64,000 bases of DNA, taken from contig NZ_JAIZBG010000001.1 of the NCBI RefSeq assembly GCF_022267325.1, forward strand, positions 2,144,001-2,208,000, read 5' to 3'. This stretch comes from Leptospira sanjuanensis. Lineage in GTDB: Bacteria > Spirochaetota > Leptospiria > Leptospirales > Leptospiraceae. A model generated the notes under the pieces. The model saw nothing but the letters and a program-made list of their open reading frames with translations. It was not told where the DNA came from and searched no databases. The translations under genes and the position numbers were made by a program. Every line of letters starts with the position of its first letter. The first letter of the stretch is position 1. This document shows, piece by piece, positions 36,356 through 55,396 of the stretch.

Positions 36356-36854
36356 ACCAAACCTCGATTTTGTGAAGCGTATCCTTTGCGTCTGCGACCC
36401 AAATGCTCTGCGGATACGAAGCGATCAGAGTTTCAAAACCGGACTTGGAAATTTCGAGCGAATGCCTCAACTTTCGAAGCGCCGGATTCTCCTCTCCTTT
36501 TAAAAAGATGGGATTGCCGTCCGTGAGTTTATAATACTCGTGAATCGCCGAATCGTAGATTTCCCTCGCCTGTTTGTAGAGGGAGTATTCCGCATCCTTG
36601 GAAGTTTTCGATTGTGAAGAAACGGCCGCAGAAGGAACATTCGTTTTTTTGAATGTTTTTTGTTCGAGATGCGCCGATAAGACGTCTCTGTATTCGATCA
36701 ATTCCTTGAACAAGGAATCGCTGGAGAATTCTCCCGTGTCGGGATGATATTTTTTGGAAAGAAAGTAGAAACGGTTTTTTAGATCCTCTTCGCTGAAGTC
36801 CGGGTTTAAACCCAGAAACTCCAAGGCTCTTTCTAGCAGGTCCCCGTGTTCCAA
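36342..36854 (-). CDS. J-domain (DnaJ-like) protein
   Basis: About 170 residues from a TTG at 36854; the open frame runs further upstream but inside the previous gene. The N-terminal region is a J-domain: ALEFLGLNPDFSEEDLKNRFYFLSKKYHPDTGE contains the HPD tripeptide needed to stimulate DnaK. The remainder is helical with no Cys-rich or substrate-binding module, so it is a class III type. It follows the fliS cluster, overlapping the preceding gene by about 22 bases, and may serve flagellar-protein folding. The start is uncertain. Confidence 0.7.
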   Translation of the reverse strand: MEHGDLLERALEFLGLNPDFSEEDLKNRFYFLSKKYHPDTGEFSSDSLFKELIEYRDVLSAHLEQKTFKKTNVPSAAVSSQSKTSKDAEYSLYKQAREIYDSAIHEYYKLTDGNPIFLKGEENPALRKLRHSLEISKSGFETLIASYPQSIWVADAKDTLHKIEVWFKAP

Positions 36855-37252
36855 TAGTCTTTTCTGAGATGTTTCTTGAGTTGGATCTGGACTTGAACTT
36901 GGTTGAGTTCCTTCTGGTATTCCTTCAAAATCTCTTTCATTCTTTCTTCGACTTGAGAATGGAGAATTCTGGATTCTTCCATTTTTTGAAAGAGACATTC
37001 CGTGAGTTCGATGAGTTCCAAGGATTGTGGAACTCCCTCTTCCATCCGTTCGATCTTTCGGTCGATGGAACAAAGTTTGTCGATGATCGTGATGTTGAAA
37101 TCTTCTATCTTGGCTCCGCCTTCTCCATCTCCGTAACCCAACACTTCCATCTGACGCTTTTGATTGGAGATCAACTGATCCAACAAAAGAATCTTATCCC
37201 CGTAAAGGATGATAAGGCTACGGTCCCGATCGATTGAACCCGAGTTCGACAA
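36833..37252 (-). CDS. Small helical protein downstream of fliS, possible flagellar chaperone
   Basis: 139 residues, beginning at TTG three bases after the fliS stop, with CAGGG upstream. The whole protein is predicted alpha-helical with heptad-like spacing (ILLLDQLISNQKRQMEVL, LCSIDRKIERMEEGV, MKEILKEYQKELNQVQVQIQ). Length, helicity and position suit a FliT- or FlgN-type export chaperone, but no sequence signature proves it. It overlaps the start of the J-domain gene. Confidence 0.65.
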   Translation of the reverse strand: MSNSGSIDRDRSLIILYGDKILLLDQLISNQKRQMEVLGYGDGEGGAKIEDFNITIIDKLCSIDRKIERMEEGVPQSLELIELTECLFQKMEESRILHSQVEERMKEILKEYQKELNQVQVQIQLKKHLRKDYWNTGTC

Positions 37253-37255
37253 GTT

Positions 37256-37724
<469 letters not shown>

Positions 37725-37829
37725 CTTCGACAAAAACTCTTGCCTCCTTAATGCTGGGTCTGAACATTCTTGCGGTTTCTCTCAAAACTTTAACGTCGTT
37801 CGAAACCGGAAAACTCAGAAAAAACTTCC

Positions 37830-38007
37830 GTGGAAATCGTTTGGAATCAATATTTCTACGGATCTGGCACGGATTTTTTCTTCTCGGAGGAAAATCCGCC
37901 CAACGTTTTCAGCCTGCTCTCAGGAGTTCCGCATGAAGTTCCCGAAATACCGCCGGATTACGCCGAAAGCTCGGGAGCCGTTCTGATTTTACTCGGATTG
38001 AATTTTC

Positions 38008-38027
<20 letters not shown>
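37830..38027 (+). CDS. Possible small protein before purN
   Basis: A 65-codon frame starting GTG and overlapping the purN start by 20 bases. The sequence is not low-complexity and reads like a real protein (EIVWNQYFYGSGTDFFF, VPEIPPDYAESSGAVLI). There is no convincing ribosome-binding site, and the length is short. It could be a leader or a small independent protein, or a chance frame. Confidence 0.4.
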
Positions 38028-38634
<607 letters not shown>

Positions 38635-38637
38635 ACA

Positions 38638-40173
<1,536 letters not shown>

Positions 40174-40174
40174 T

Positions 40175-40801
<627 letters not shown>

Positions 40802-40831
40802 GTTTCGACCGAAACTGCCGATAGAAACACT

Positions 40832-41557
40832 ATGAGAATCTTTGTTCTTCTTTTCTCCCTGATTCTGGCTCCGGCCGTTTTATATGCGCAGCTTCCGGAC
40901 GAAGGTCCGAACCGGAGACAACCCACGAACACGAACCAACAAGCGATCAACTTGTTGGAAGGATTCGCCGAATCCTCTTGGGGAGAAAGTTACGCGAACC
41001 TACGCGAAAAGTTTCTTTCGTTATCCACCAATCCTCAAAACGACGAGAAGGTGGAAATCGTTTTCGAAGATAAGGAGAAAACGCTTCTTATCCGAAGAAA
41101 CGGAATTCTATATTCGTATCGTTTTTATTCCACGCCGAAAATCGTAATCGATTCCAGGCCGAAAGAGCAAAGACCCGCTCCTACCGCGGAAAACAAATCG
41201 GAGATGGAGGATGAAAATCATTCTTCTCCCGGAGTTCTTTTTTCCGTGGGAGTTTTGTTTCGTTATCTTCCCGGAAAAGACGTTCAACAAAAGTTGGAAC
41301 AGAAATACGGAAAACCGAAAAAAGAATCCTTAGCGGAAAACAAAATCGGCGGCGCGGTTCTTTGGGAAAAAACGGACGAGAAACAATCTCCTCCTAAAGG
41401 CGGCTACGTCGTTCAGTGGAAAGAGGCTTATAAAAAAATGCCTTTTACGAGAAGAGTGGATTATTTCAGTTCTTCGATCAAATTTCAAATCGAAAAAGAA
41501 TACAAAGAATTCTTCAGCGCGGAAGAAATCAAAACCCTTCGCGATTTGATTCCATAA
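40832..41557 (+). CDS. Exported protein of unknown function
   Basis: 241 residues with a signal peptide (about 1-19, ending LYAQ). A Pro/Asn-rich linker leads to a mixed alpha-beta region with WGESYANLREKFLSL and FYSTPKIVIDSR, then a Lys-rich region with a GKDVQQKLEQKYGKPK motif. This arrangement recalls small periplasmic proteins that repeat a Tyr-Gly-x-Pro calcium- or ligand-handling motif, but I cannot name the family. It is 30 bases downstream of the membrane-protein gene. Confidence 0.65.
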   Translation: MRIFVLLFSLILAPAVLYAQLPDEGPNRRQPTNTNQQAINLLEGFAESSWGESYANLREKFLSLSTNPQNDEKVEIVFEDKEKTLLIRRNGILYSYRFYSTPKIVIDSRPKEQRPAPTAENKSEMEDENHSSPGVLFSVGVLFRYLPGKDVQQKLEQKYGKPKKESLAENKIGGAVLWEKTDEKQSPPKGGYVVQWKEAYKKMPFTRRVDYFSSSIKFQIEKEYKEFFSAEEIKTLRDLIP

Positions 41558-41633
41558 AACCGAAGAATTTCAATTGACCACCATCTAGCTTTCCCCGCAT
41601 GCTCTAAGCATCCTATTTTCTCGGAGCATGTCA

Positions 41634-42278
<645 letters not shown>

Positions 42279-42415
42279 AAACCGCCGTATGAGAAACGGT
42301 AGATTAAACCGTTTGGTATGGAGTCAAGGATTGATCTAGGAATGAAAAACCGATTCTTGGATAGATTAGATACCGATCAATCTACCATTTTTCTACAATC
42401 AAGGTGGTCACGAAA

Positions 42416-42449
42416 AAAACCCTCGCCTAAAAACGAGGGTTTTCTTTTT
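42416..42449 (+). terminator. Rho-independent terminator
   Basis: AAAACCCTCG pairs with CGAGGGTTTT around an 8-base loop, followed by CTTTTTT. It ends the transaldolase transcript and, by symmetry, may serve the other strand. Confidence 0.85.
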
Positions 42450-42483
42450 TCGATTCCGATCATAGAACTCGGCAATTCAAAAC

Positions 42484-42640
42484 TGTGGGAACTCATACGA
42501 ATATCCCGCAGTTTGAATATTTCGATACTTTAGCACGGATAAAAACAGCAAAAAGTGTGGGAACTCATGCAAATCTTTGTTTCACCGAAAAACTAAATTC
42601 GCGAACGAGTCGTCCTTGATACAATTGTGGGAACTCCTAC
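42484..42640 (+). repeat. TGTGGGAACTC interspersed repeat, cluster A
   Basis: Three direct copies of TGTGGGAACTC start at 42484, 42556 and 42626, spaced 72 and 70 bases apart; each continues with a loosely conserved (C/A)T(A/G)C. They lie between the transaldolase terminator and the DUF1574 gene. The same unit recurs at 51453-51645. Confidence 0.65.
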
Positions 42641-42717
42641 CGATTCGAAAATTCAAAAGTAGCTCGTCCTTTTTCAAATACAGGCTCAACGAAAAACGAA
42701 ATGCTCCGACAAAAGGC

Positions 42718-43758
42718 TTATCGAACAGGAATTTTTTTAAATCCGTAATAATCATCCGTCATCAGCTTCATGGATTCTAAAAAGCACATGATCGATTGAT
42801 GGGAGGCGTCGTAAAACAAATCGCAGGAAGTCTGCGTGTTCAAATCCACGGGAACCGCGGAATACTTTGCCGCAAGATCCTGCATCTTAGGCCACCAGGT
42901 CTTTTCCATTTCCAGTTCGTAATACCGTTTTTGATATGTTTTGTAGACTTTCGGCCAGATCAAATAAACCTTCACATCGTTTTCGTGCGCCAATTTGAGA
43001 AATTGTTCCACAAAGAAGAACTGAGTCTTCCCCAGAGTAAAGGTGGAAAGATATAGGTTTCGGATTCGAACCGCGTCTTTTTCCAAACGATCCGGATCGT
43101 TTAGAAAGGTCGTATACGCGAATTGTTCTCCATTCTTTAAATTAAGAATCACATAATCCGTATTAAACGCAGGATTGTATTCGCTTAACTTCTTCTCTTG
43201 AAATCTTTTGGAAAACAGCTTCAAATCCGGATTGATTCTTCGAACCGCAAAGAGCCTATCCAAAAAAAGTTTCTTTCGGTCCTCGAAGGAAATCTGATCC
43301 AAATATTTGAGAAGAAACTCGTCGTCCGCTCCGTATTTCAAAAACGGATCGTAGAAAATCCCCTTCGTGTCATCGAAACCTTCGGGACTAACCACGTAAA
43401 ATACGAGTTTCGGCTTGATTCCTTTGGAAATGATCTTTTCGAACCAATACAATCCGTAAGCGGGAACGGCCTGCGGACCGGAAAAATTATAAAGAACCCA
43501 GTCTTTCTGAAACTTCTTTTCGATCCCCAAAACCGAATACGGATACGCTCTTGAATCGCCGAACGCAAGCGCTAAGGACTTGTTTTCCAAGTTCTTATCC
43601 TTGCTGAGTTTTTCGAACAAGGATTTTCTCTGCGTATAATAAACCGTATTACCCGCTTGGATAAAACTCTTTTGGAAATATTCGAGAGTGAATATCTTGT
43701 CCAAACAAAATACGAAAACTAAAAAAAGAACCGGATAATAGATGTAGAATTTCTTCAT
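42718..43758 (-). CDS. DUF1574-like SGNH-fold protein (MBOAT partner), second copy
   Basis: 346 residues with one N-terminal membrane helix (about 6-23). It has the same layout as the protein at 13502-14572: a GDSRA block (ALAFGDSRAYPY) near residue 68, WVLYNFSGPQAVPAYGLYW after it, and a C-terminal D-x-x-H (FYDASHQS). It lies 14 bases after its MBOAT gene. The likely job is to hand an acyl group to a periplasmic acceptor. Sequence similarity to the first copy is visible but low, so specificities may differ. Confidence 0.8.
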   Translation of the reverse strand: MKKFYIYYPVLFLVFVFCLDKIFTLEYFQKSFIQAGNTVYYTQRKSLFEKLSKDKNLENKSLALAFGDSRAYPYSVLGIEKKFQKDWVLYNFSGPQAVPAYGLYWFEKIISKGIKPKLVFYVVSPEGFDDTKGIFYDPFLKYGADDEFLLKYLDQISFEDRKKLFLDRLFAVRRINPDLKLFSKRFQEKKLSEYNPAFNTDYVILNLKNGEQFAYTTFLNDPDRLEKDAVRIRNLYLSTFTLGKTQFFFVEQFLKLAHENDVKVYLIWPKVYKTYQKRYYELEMEKTWWPKMQDLAAKYSAVPVDLNTQTSCDLFYDASHQSIMCFLESMKLMTDDYYGFKKIPVR

Positions 43759-43772
43759 TGATAAAAACCCGT

Positions 43773-45187
<1,415 letters not shown>

Positions 45188-45191
<4 letters not shown>

Positions 45192-45922
45192 TCCCAAACC
45201 CCTGCGTCTTGGAGAAGGAATTTACCTTCTTCCAAACCCAGCTTTTCTAGTCGTATCGAACCTACGCGGATTCTTTGCAGATCCACCACGCTCGCACCGG
45301 ATGCGTGAAACATCCTTCGAATCTGTCTTTTTTTTCCTTCCCCGAGAATGACGCGGTATACGCAACTCTTCCCGGGAACGAGTTTAACCATCTTTGCACG
45401 CAGAATTTCCCCTGCATCCAAAATCCCTTTTTGAAACGCCGCCTGAATCTGCTTTTCTCCCGGATCGTATTTGAGAGTTACGAGGTATTCCTTTTCGGAA
45501 CCGTTGGACGGGTGTGAAATTCTCTGTGCTAAATCGCCGTCGTTGGTTAAAATCAAAAGCCCTCTGGAGTTCAAATCCAATCGGCCCGCGATTTTATAAT
45601 TTTTAAAGGCGGAAGGAAGAAGGGAGAATACCGTTTTTTCATGAAAACGATCTTGATGCGAACAGAGATAGCCGACCGGTTTGTTCAGGATCAGAAGTTG
45701 TTTCGGCTCCGTTCCCTGTCGAAGTATATCACCTCGGTAAGAGACAACGTCCGTTTCCGGGTTCACACGGGTTCCTAGATCGGTGACCTTTTTTCCGTTG
45801 ATCACGATCTGACCGCCGAGAATGATTTCCTCGACCTTTCTTCTCGAACCGAGTCCGCAATCCGCGAGAAAGCGATTGAGACGAATTCCTTCCGGGGTGT
45901 TCCGATCATCCTTGGATTGCAT
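45188..45922 (-). CDS. RsuA/RluB family pseudouridine synthase
   Basis: About 244 residues. An N-terminal S4 RNA-binding domain (IRLNRFLADCGLGSRRKVEEII) precedes the catalytic domain with the aspartate in AGRLDLNSRGLLILTNDG and the C-terminal GKKRQIRRMFHA. It makes pseudouridine in 16S or 23S rRNA or in tRNA; the RluB/RluE/RsuA choice cannot be made by eye. The frame is open to 46051, but that would overlap the divergent lipA start. The ATG at 45922 has GGAAGAA upstream, and the S4 domain begins soon after it. Confidence 0.9.
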
Positions 45923-46037
45923 GGATTCTTCCATTCCGAAATGTTTCAAAAAATCTTCTACCCAAAACTTTCGTTGACCTCGTCCTCCTTCGCGGCAGGA
46001 TAGAAGGGAAAGCTCCGTTTTTTCGGACCCGTATTGT

Positions 46038-47224
<1,187 letters not shown>

Positions 47225-47385
47225 TTTTTCCTCCGATTCAAAGATCCTCGCGCAAAAAACTCCGCAAAATCTGAAATCGTGAAACGAAGTCGTAGTGATA
47301 GAAGACGGCTATCAGAGCTTATTTCATAATCATGGATTTTCTTTTCCGAAGAAATGGATAAGAACCCGAGTGCAGTCGTACAAAG

Positions 47386-47438
<53 letters not shown>

Positions 47439-47445
47439 ACTGTTA

Positions 47446-48716
<1,271 letters not shown>

Positions 48717-48720
<4 letters not shown>

Positions 48721-49925
48721 TTTTTTTTTATTATGCGAAAGATATTTCCTGACCCGAAATCGGCAAAATACAACTCTCCAGCGCCGTCCTGGCCGAAAGT
48801 GCTGATTTGGAACGGGACACGAAACAACAACTCGTTCGAGATCTTTTTACCGTTCTTTTGTCTTAAAATCCAGACTTTTCCCGCCACAAAGTCTCCGTAA
48901 ATATAACCCCCACTTAATTTAGGTAGTTCCTTTCCCCGATAGACGTAACCGCCCGTTATCGATTGGCCTTCTTCCCTCGGATATTCGTGAATGGGATCGA
49001 CAAGCTGCGGATTGGAACAGTCCGGATTCTTCTTAAAACAATGAAATCCTTCCTTAATATTCCATCCGTAATTTTTCCCTTTCTGAATCAGATCGATTTC
49101 TTCGAATTCGTTCTGACCGACATCGGCTAAGTAGAGTTCGCCGGTCGCGGAATCAAAGGAGAACCTCCACGGATTTCGGAGTCCGTAACTCCAGATCTCC
49201 GGCAAAAACCCGGGACGGTTCACAAACGGGTTGTCTTCCGGAATTTTATACGGTGCGCCGGAACTTTGAGGGTTGGGTAGAATGCGAAGCAATTTTCCGA
49301 GGAAGGTTCGGGAATTTTGTCCGTTTTTATAAGGATCATTGGCCCCGCCCCCGTCTCCAAAACCGATGTACAACTTACGATCGGGTCCGAACGCAAGTTG
49401 TCCCCCGTTGTGATTCGAATAGGGCTGCTCTACTTTGAACAAAGTTCGTTTTGCATCCTCGAGTTTTTGAACCGCGTCATTCTTCCATTCAAATTCGAGA
49501 ACCTTGGTATAATCTTTACCGCCTTCTTTTACGACCACGTTGACGAAGAATTTCGAATCCGTTGCAAAGTCGGGTGAAAATGCAAGTCCCAAAAGTCCTT
49601 CTTCCGATCGGGTTTCGACTTGGCCGGTAAAATCCGCGCGAAGTGTTTTCACCTTTGTCGTTAAATCGACTTCGACGAGCCTACCGCGTTTTTCCAAAAC
49701 GATCATCCGGTTCGAATTCCCCGGAATAAATTGAATGTCCGTCGGTTCTTGAAAACCGTCGGCTACGCTCGCATACCAGGGAACTACTTCCGCCGAGGGA
49801 ACGTTCTTTTTCGGAGGAAGGTTCGCAGCGGAGGGTTTCTTTGTTTTTGCAATTCCGGGAGAATGGAACAGGAGAATCGCCAAAATTCCCAGGTGAAAGA
49901 TTACGGTAAAACGCGGAAAAATCAT
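48717..49925 (-). CDS. PQQ-dependent sugar dehydrogenase family (YliI/Gdh-B-like) exported protein
   Basis: 402 residues, signal peptide to about residue 26. A six-bladed beta-propeller of the soluble glucose/aldose dehydrogenase type: GFQEPTDIQFIPG, RSEEGLLGLAFSPDF, YSNHNGGQLAFGPDRKLYIGFGDGG, PYKIPEDNPF, WSYGLRNPWRFSFDSATGELYLADVGQNEFEEID, HEYPREEGQSITGGYVYRG. The His in SNHNGG is the family base. It needs PQQ from the medium or a synthesis cluster not seen here. Substrate unknown. Confidence 0.9.
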
Positions 49926-50109
49926 CCGTCCTTCCTAAGGGCTTTCCGGGATCGGTCAATCGGAATTCCGATTTCTTCTTTTTACTGGATTCGGCCGTTT
50001 GCAACGGTTCGATCGGATCGCTGGGAAGAATTCTCCCGTTACCCAGGATGGTTTTCCCGGAAAAAACTGCGTGTCATTTCCGTTCCGCTCGGGATATTGT
50101 CTAATCAAG

Positions 50110-51429
<1,320 letters not shown>

Positions 51430-51452
51430 GAGTTTGTCCCAATACCGGAATA

Positions 51453-51645
51453 TGTGGGAACTCCTTCTTTTTTCAATCGATGAAACTGTCTTTGAAAAAC
51501 CAAGAAGCGTAAAATAGACTGTACTTGTGGGAACTATTACGATCTTAGAGCGCGTCTCAATGACATTCCCCGTCTTTAGTGCCAGTGTACTGTAGAAGTT
51601 CCCACAGTCTTTCGTAATACGGGAGAATTCGCAGGAGTTCCCACA
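51453..51645. repeat. TGTGGGAACTC interspersed repeat, cluster B
   Basis: Copies on the plus strand start at 51453 and 51526 (the latter TGTGGGAACTA), 73 bases apart. Inverted copies are at 51597-51606 (AGTTCCCACA) and 51635-51645 (GAGTTCCCACA). They fill the gap after the radical-SAM-like gene. Same unit as at 42484-42640, roughly 9 kb away. Confidence 0.65.
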
Positions 51646-51714
51646 GTCTTAAGTTTCGGACAAATCTCAAACCGAAATCGAAAAATTCAAAATCCTGTGC
51701 CGGACTCGACTCTA

Positions 51715-52032
51715 TTAAAGTTTCCACTTGGAAGGTCTTCCGATATTGTGATACCTTCCTGATGGAACGTGAAACGGATTGTGTCCGCCCCCACCGCCCG
51801 CATTGTTGTAATACGGATATTGTCTAAAGTAGTAATTCTGGTACGGGCGATATCCATAACCTCCCCCGTATCCGTAATCGTTTAGATAACGATCGCAGGG
51901 ACGGGAATACGTGGAACCCATCTGGCATTGATCGTAATAACGATACGGTCCCGTGTAACAACCCGCGCAGAATAAAAGCGCCATTCCCGCTAAACTGCAA
52001 TGCAGAAACAATGATTTTACGTTCGCCTTCAT
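51715..52032 (-). CDS. Small Tyr/Gly-rich lipoprotein
   Basis: 105 residues from the ATG at 52032, preceded by GGAGG at six bases. The frame is open upstream but that part is out of place. Lipobox LLFCAGC (Cys near 25). The mature part is dominated by Tyr, Gly and Asn (NDYGYGGGYGYRPYQNYYF), with four cysteines before it. Low-complexity and probably flexible or aggregating; function unknown. The codon use is like that of neighbouring genes. Confidence 0.7.
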   Translation of the reverse strand: MKANVKSLFLHCSLAGMALLFCAGCYTGPYRYYDQCQMGSTYSRPCDRYLNDYGYGGGYGYRPYQNYYFRQYPYYNNAGGGGGHNPFHVPSGRYHNIGRPSKWKL

Positions 52033-52233
52033 GGAAGGCCTCCTATCGCTTAAGACCCTTCTAGCCTGGAACGATCTTAACCTAGGGAGAACGGTTCGTC
52101 TATAGGGAATCTCCCTAATGCGGGAATCCCCTAAGACGAAAAATCTTCGAGAGGAAACAATTTCCGCAAAAACGAGGTTTGATTCGCGTCTCCCGACGAA
52201 ATTCGGAACCGGAATCTGTTCTGAATTCGATAC

Positions 52234-52261
52234 AAAAAAACCCGCGAAACCGCGGGCTTTT
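52234..52261 (-). terminator. Rho-independent terminator of the AIM24 genes
   Basis: CCCGCG and CGCGGG form a 6-bp GC stem with an AAAC loop, flanked on the plus strand by seven A and by CTTTTT. On the minus strand it gives a U-run directly after the stem and lies 32 bases past the stop of the last AIM24-like gene. Confidence 0.85.
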
Positions 52262-52292
52262 TCGAAAGAACTCGTTCTAAAACAACAAACAA

Positions 52293-52976
52293 TCAACTCG
52301 AAGAGGAAGAACGCTCCACTCTTCTCCACTGATTGGCCCAGCCGGCAAACGAGTTTTGGTTTCTGGATTGAATATACAACTTACCGCTTCCCGAAAAAAC
52401 CGCGACCAAACCTTCTCCGCTCAAGAATAAGGATTTAAGACCGCCCACCTTTTGGATCGTATAATTCAACGTTCCTTCGAACCCGACGATATGACCCGTG
52501 TCCACTACGTATTGTCCGTTGACGTCGATCGTATGAATCGCTCCGAAGCTCGAGAAGAAAAGATCTCCCGATCCGCTCACTTTCAAAAAGAATAAACCTT
52601 CTCCGGAAAAGAATCCTTTGAATCCCCCCCACTTGCTGTCGATCGCGAGAGATTCCGAACCGGCCACATACGCGCCTCGGCTTAGGATGAGTTCTTCTCC
52701 TTTCATTTTTCTGTATTCGATATCGCCTTGGGTGGCGCTCGTCAGAAAGAGCGTCCCGGTTCCGCCTTCCGCTTTGAAAGTGTTTTGAAAAAAGGATTCT
52801 CCGCTGAGTAACGCGCGTTTGGCGGAAGCCCAGATTCCTCCTTCGGCTTTCGTAGCCATCTTGACTGTCGGGCTCATCGCGACCATGGCGCCCGACTCGG
52901 CGCGGATGGATTCTCCGTTTTCGAGTTGGACTTGTACGATTGGAAAATCAGGTTTTAATAATATTTCGTGTTTCAC
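52293..52976 (-). CDS. AIM24/TIGR00266 family protein, copy 3
   Basis: 227 residues of one complete AIM24-type beta domain: VQVQLENGESIRAESGAMVAMSPTV at the start, then FFQNTFKAEGGTGTLFL, and GGLKSLFLSGEGLVAVFSGSGKLYIQSRN at the end. The family is widespread in bacteria and in mitochondria. It folds as a jelly-roll like TRAP or tryptophan-attenuator proteins, and function is not settled. Third of three tandem paralogues and the last before the terminator. Confidence 0.88.
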   Translation of the reverse strand: MKHEILLKPDFPIVQVQLENGESIRAESGAMVAMSPTVKMATKAEGGIWASAKRALLSGESFFQNTFKAEGGTGTLFLTSATQGDIEYRKMKGEELILSRGAYVAGSESLAIDSKWGGFKGFFSGEGLFFLKVSGSGDLFFSSFGAIHTIDVNGQYVVDTGHIVGFEGTLNYTIQKVGGLKSLFLSGEGLVAVFSGSGKLYIQSRNQNSFAGWANQWRRVERSSSSS

Positions 52977-52988
52977 GATCTTTCTCCC

Positions 52989-53663
<675 letters not shown>

Positions 53664-53678
53664 AATATTCAGTTTTCC

Positions 53679-54354
<676 letters not shown>

Positions 54355-54365
54355 ATGTAAATAAA

Positions 54366-54381
54366 TTGACCTGAACGTCAA
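54366..54381. promoter_or_regulatory. TTGAC-N6-GTCAA palindrome, possible operator
   Basis: A 16-bp interrupted palindrome (TTGAC, CTGAAC, GTCAA) between the divergent AIM24 unit and the SDR gene, about 22 bases from the former start and 51 from the latter. It resembles sites of TetR-like dimers. It could also carry a -35 element (TTGACC). Regulator unknown. Confidence 0.4.
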
Positions 54382-54431
54382 TCGGAAAAGTGCTTCCAGA
54401 ACGGTTCGCGATTCTTAGTTTGGAAGGCAAT

Positions 54432-55100
54432 ATGACTCAAAGAAACGTTTTCATTACGGGTTCCAATCGCGGCATAGGTTTGGAACTTACCAAACTGTTT
54501 TTATCCAAAGGGGATCGGGTTTTCGCTCTTTGCAGAAAGTCTTCTTCGGATCTGGTCAAAATCAAACCGACCCGCATTCTCGACGGAGTGGACGTTTTGA
54601 ATTCCAATTCGGTCCGATCCTTGTCCTCCAAACTGCTCGATACCAAAATCGATATTCTCATCAACAACGCGGGAATTTTGATTCCGGACAACCTGCAAAG
54701 TCTGGATGAGGAAAACGTATTCACTCAATTCTTAGTAAACGCTTTGGGACCTCTCAAGATGGTCAAGGCTCTGCTTCCTCATTTAAACCCGAACGCAAAA
54801 CTTGTCTTCTTAACGAGCCGAATGGGTTCAATCGGAGACAATAGCTCCGGTTCGTATTACGGATACCGCGCTTCCAAAGCCGCCTTAAACGCGATCGCGG
54901 TCAGCCTTGCCCGCGATTTGAGCCCTAAGGGAATCTCCGTCGGGATCTTTCACCCCGGAATGGTCGCGACACAGATGACCGGAGGACAGGGAATCTCTCC
55001 GGAAGAAAGCGCTCAGGGCCTTGTGGAACGGATCGAGTCCTTGAATCTAAGCAATTCCGGAAAGTTTTTTCATCAGAACGGTGAAGAACTACCTTGGTGA
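54432..55100 (+). CDS. Short-chain dehydrogenase/reductase family protein
   Basis: 222 residues from the ATG at 54432, after TGGAAGG; an earlier in-frame start adds 14 unrelated residues. Classical SDR: NAD(P) motif TGSNRGIGLELTK, NNAG, catalytic Ser in LTSRMGS and the Y-x-x-x-K motif in GYRASKAAL. A Lys/Arg-rich cofactor region is not distinct, so NADH versus NADPH is open. Similar in order to the CsgA/carbonyl-reductase type. Substrate unknown. Confidence 0.9.
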   Translation: MTQRNVFITGSNRGIGLELTKLFLSKGDRVFALCRKSSSDLVKIKPTRILDGVDVLNSNSVRSLSSKLLDTKIDILINNAGILIPDNLQSLDEENVFTQFLVNALGPLKMVKALLPHLNPNAKLVFLTSRMGSIGDNSSGSYYGYRASKAALNAIAVSLARDLSPKGISVGIFHPGMVATQMTGGQGISPEESAQGLVERIESLNLSNSGKFFHQNGEELPW

Positions 55101-55396
55101 TTCAATGGGACCATAACCTGTGTTCGTACAGATACACAGTTGCAAAAAAGAGACAGTTTGTCGGAAATTTATTTCGAATTATGTCGGATTGCTCCGTAAA
55201 CCTCGGTTTGTAAGCCTGAAAAAACCGGTTTTCCTACGTACTTTGGCATAGAGTTTGCTTAATAGGGTTACTGGGACAAGAGATCGAATCTCAAAAACAA
55301 TCGGAATTTTGTCTCTTGCAAATACAAAAGCGAACTTCGAATCCCGGAGGACCGTCTTTCCAAAAGAGGGTCTTCGGAAAATCGAAATACAAAACT
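55101..55396. other. Leader region before lpxC
   Basis: About 296 bases. It contains the weak stem CTGTGT/ACACAG (55118-55139) and the palindrome AAAACCGGTTTT (55221-55232), but no clear promoter and no gene. The frame of lpxC stays open into it without a better start. Confidence 0.35.

Larger units (their letters stand above)
42279..42717. other. Intergenic region with terminator and interspersed repeats
   Basis: About 440 bases without a credible gene. It holds the terminator at 42416-42449 and three TGTGGGAACTC repeats at 42484, 42556 and 42626. No RNA gene recognised. Confidence 0.6.

Noticed and set aside
55118..55139. CTGTGT/ACACAG stem downstream of the SDR gene
   Set aside because: Only six pairs, a ten-base loop and no U-run. 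Not enough for a terminator call.
55221..55232. AAAACCGGTTTT palindrome before lpxC
   Set aside because: Perfect but with no loop and of simple composition. Kept only as a note in the leader entry; it is not strong evidence for an operator.
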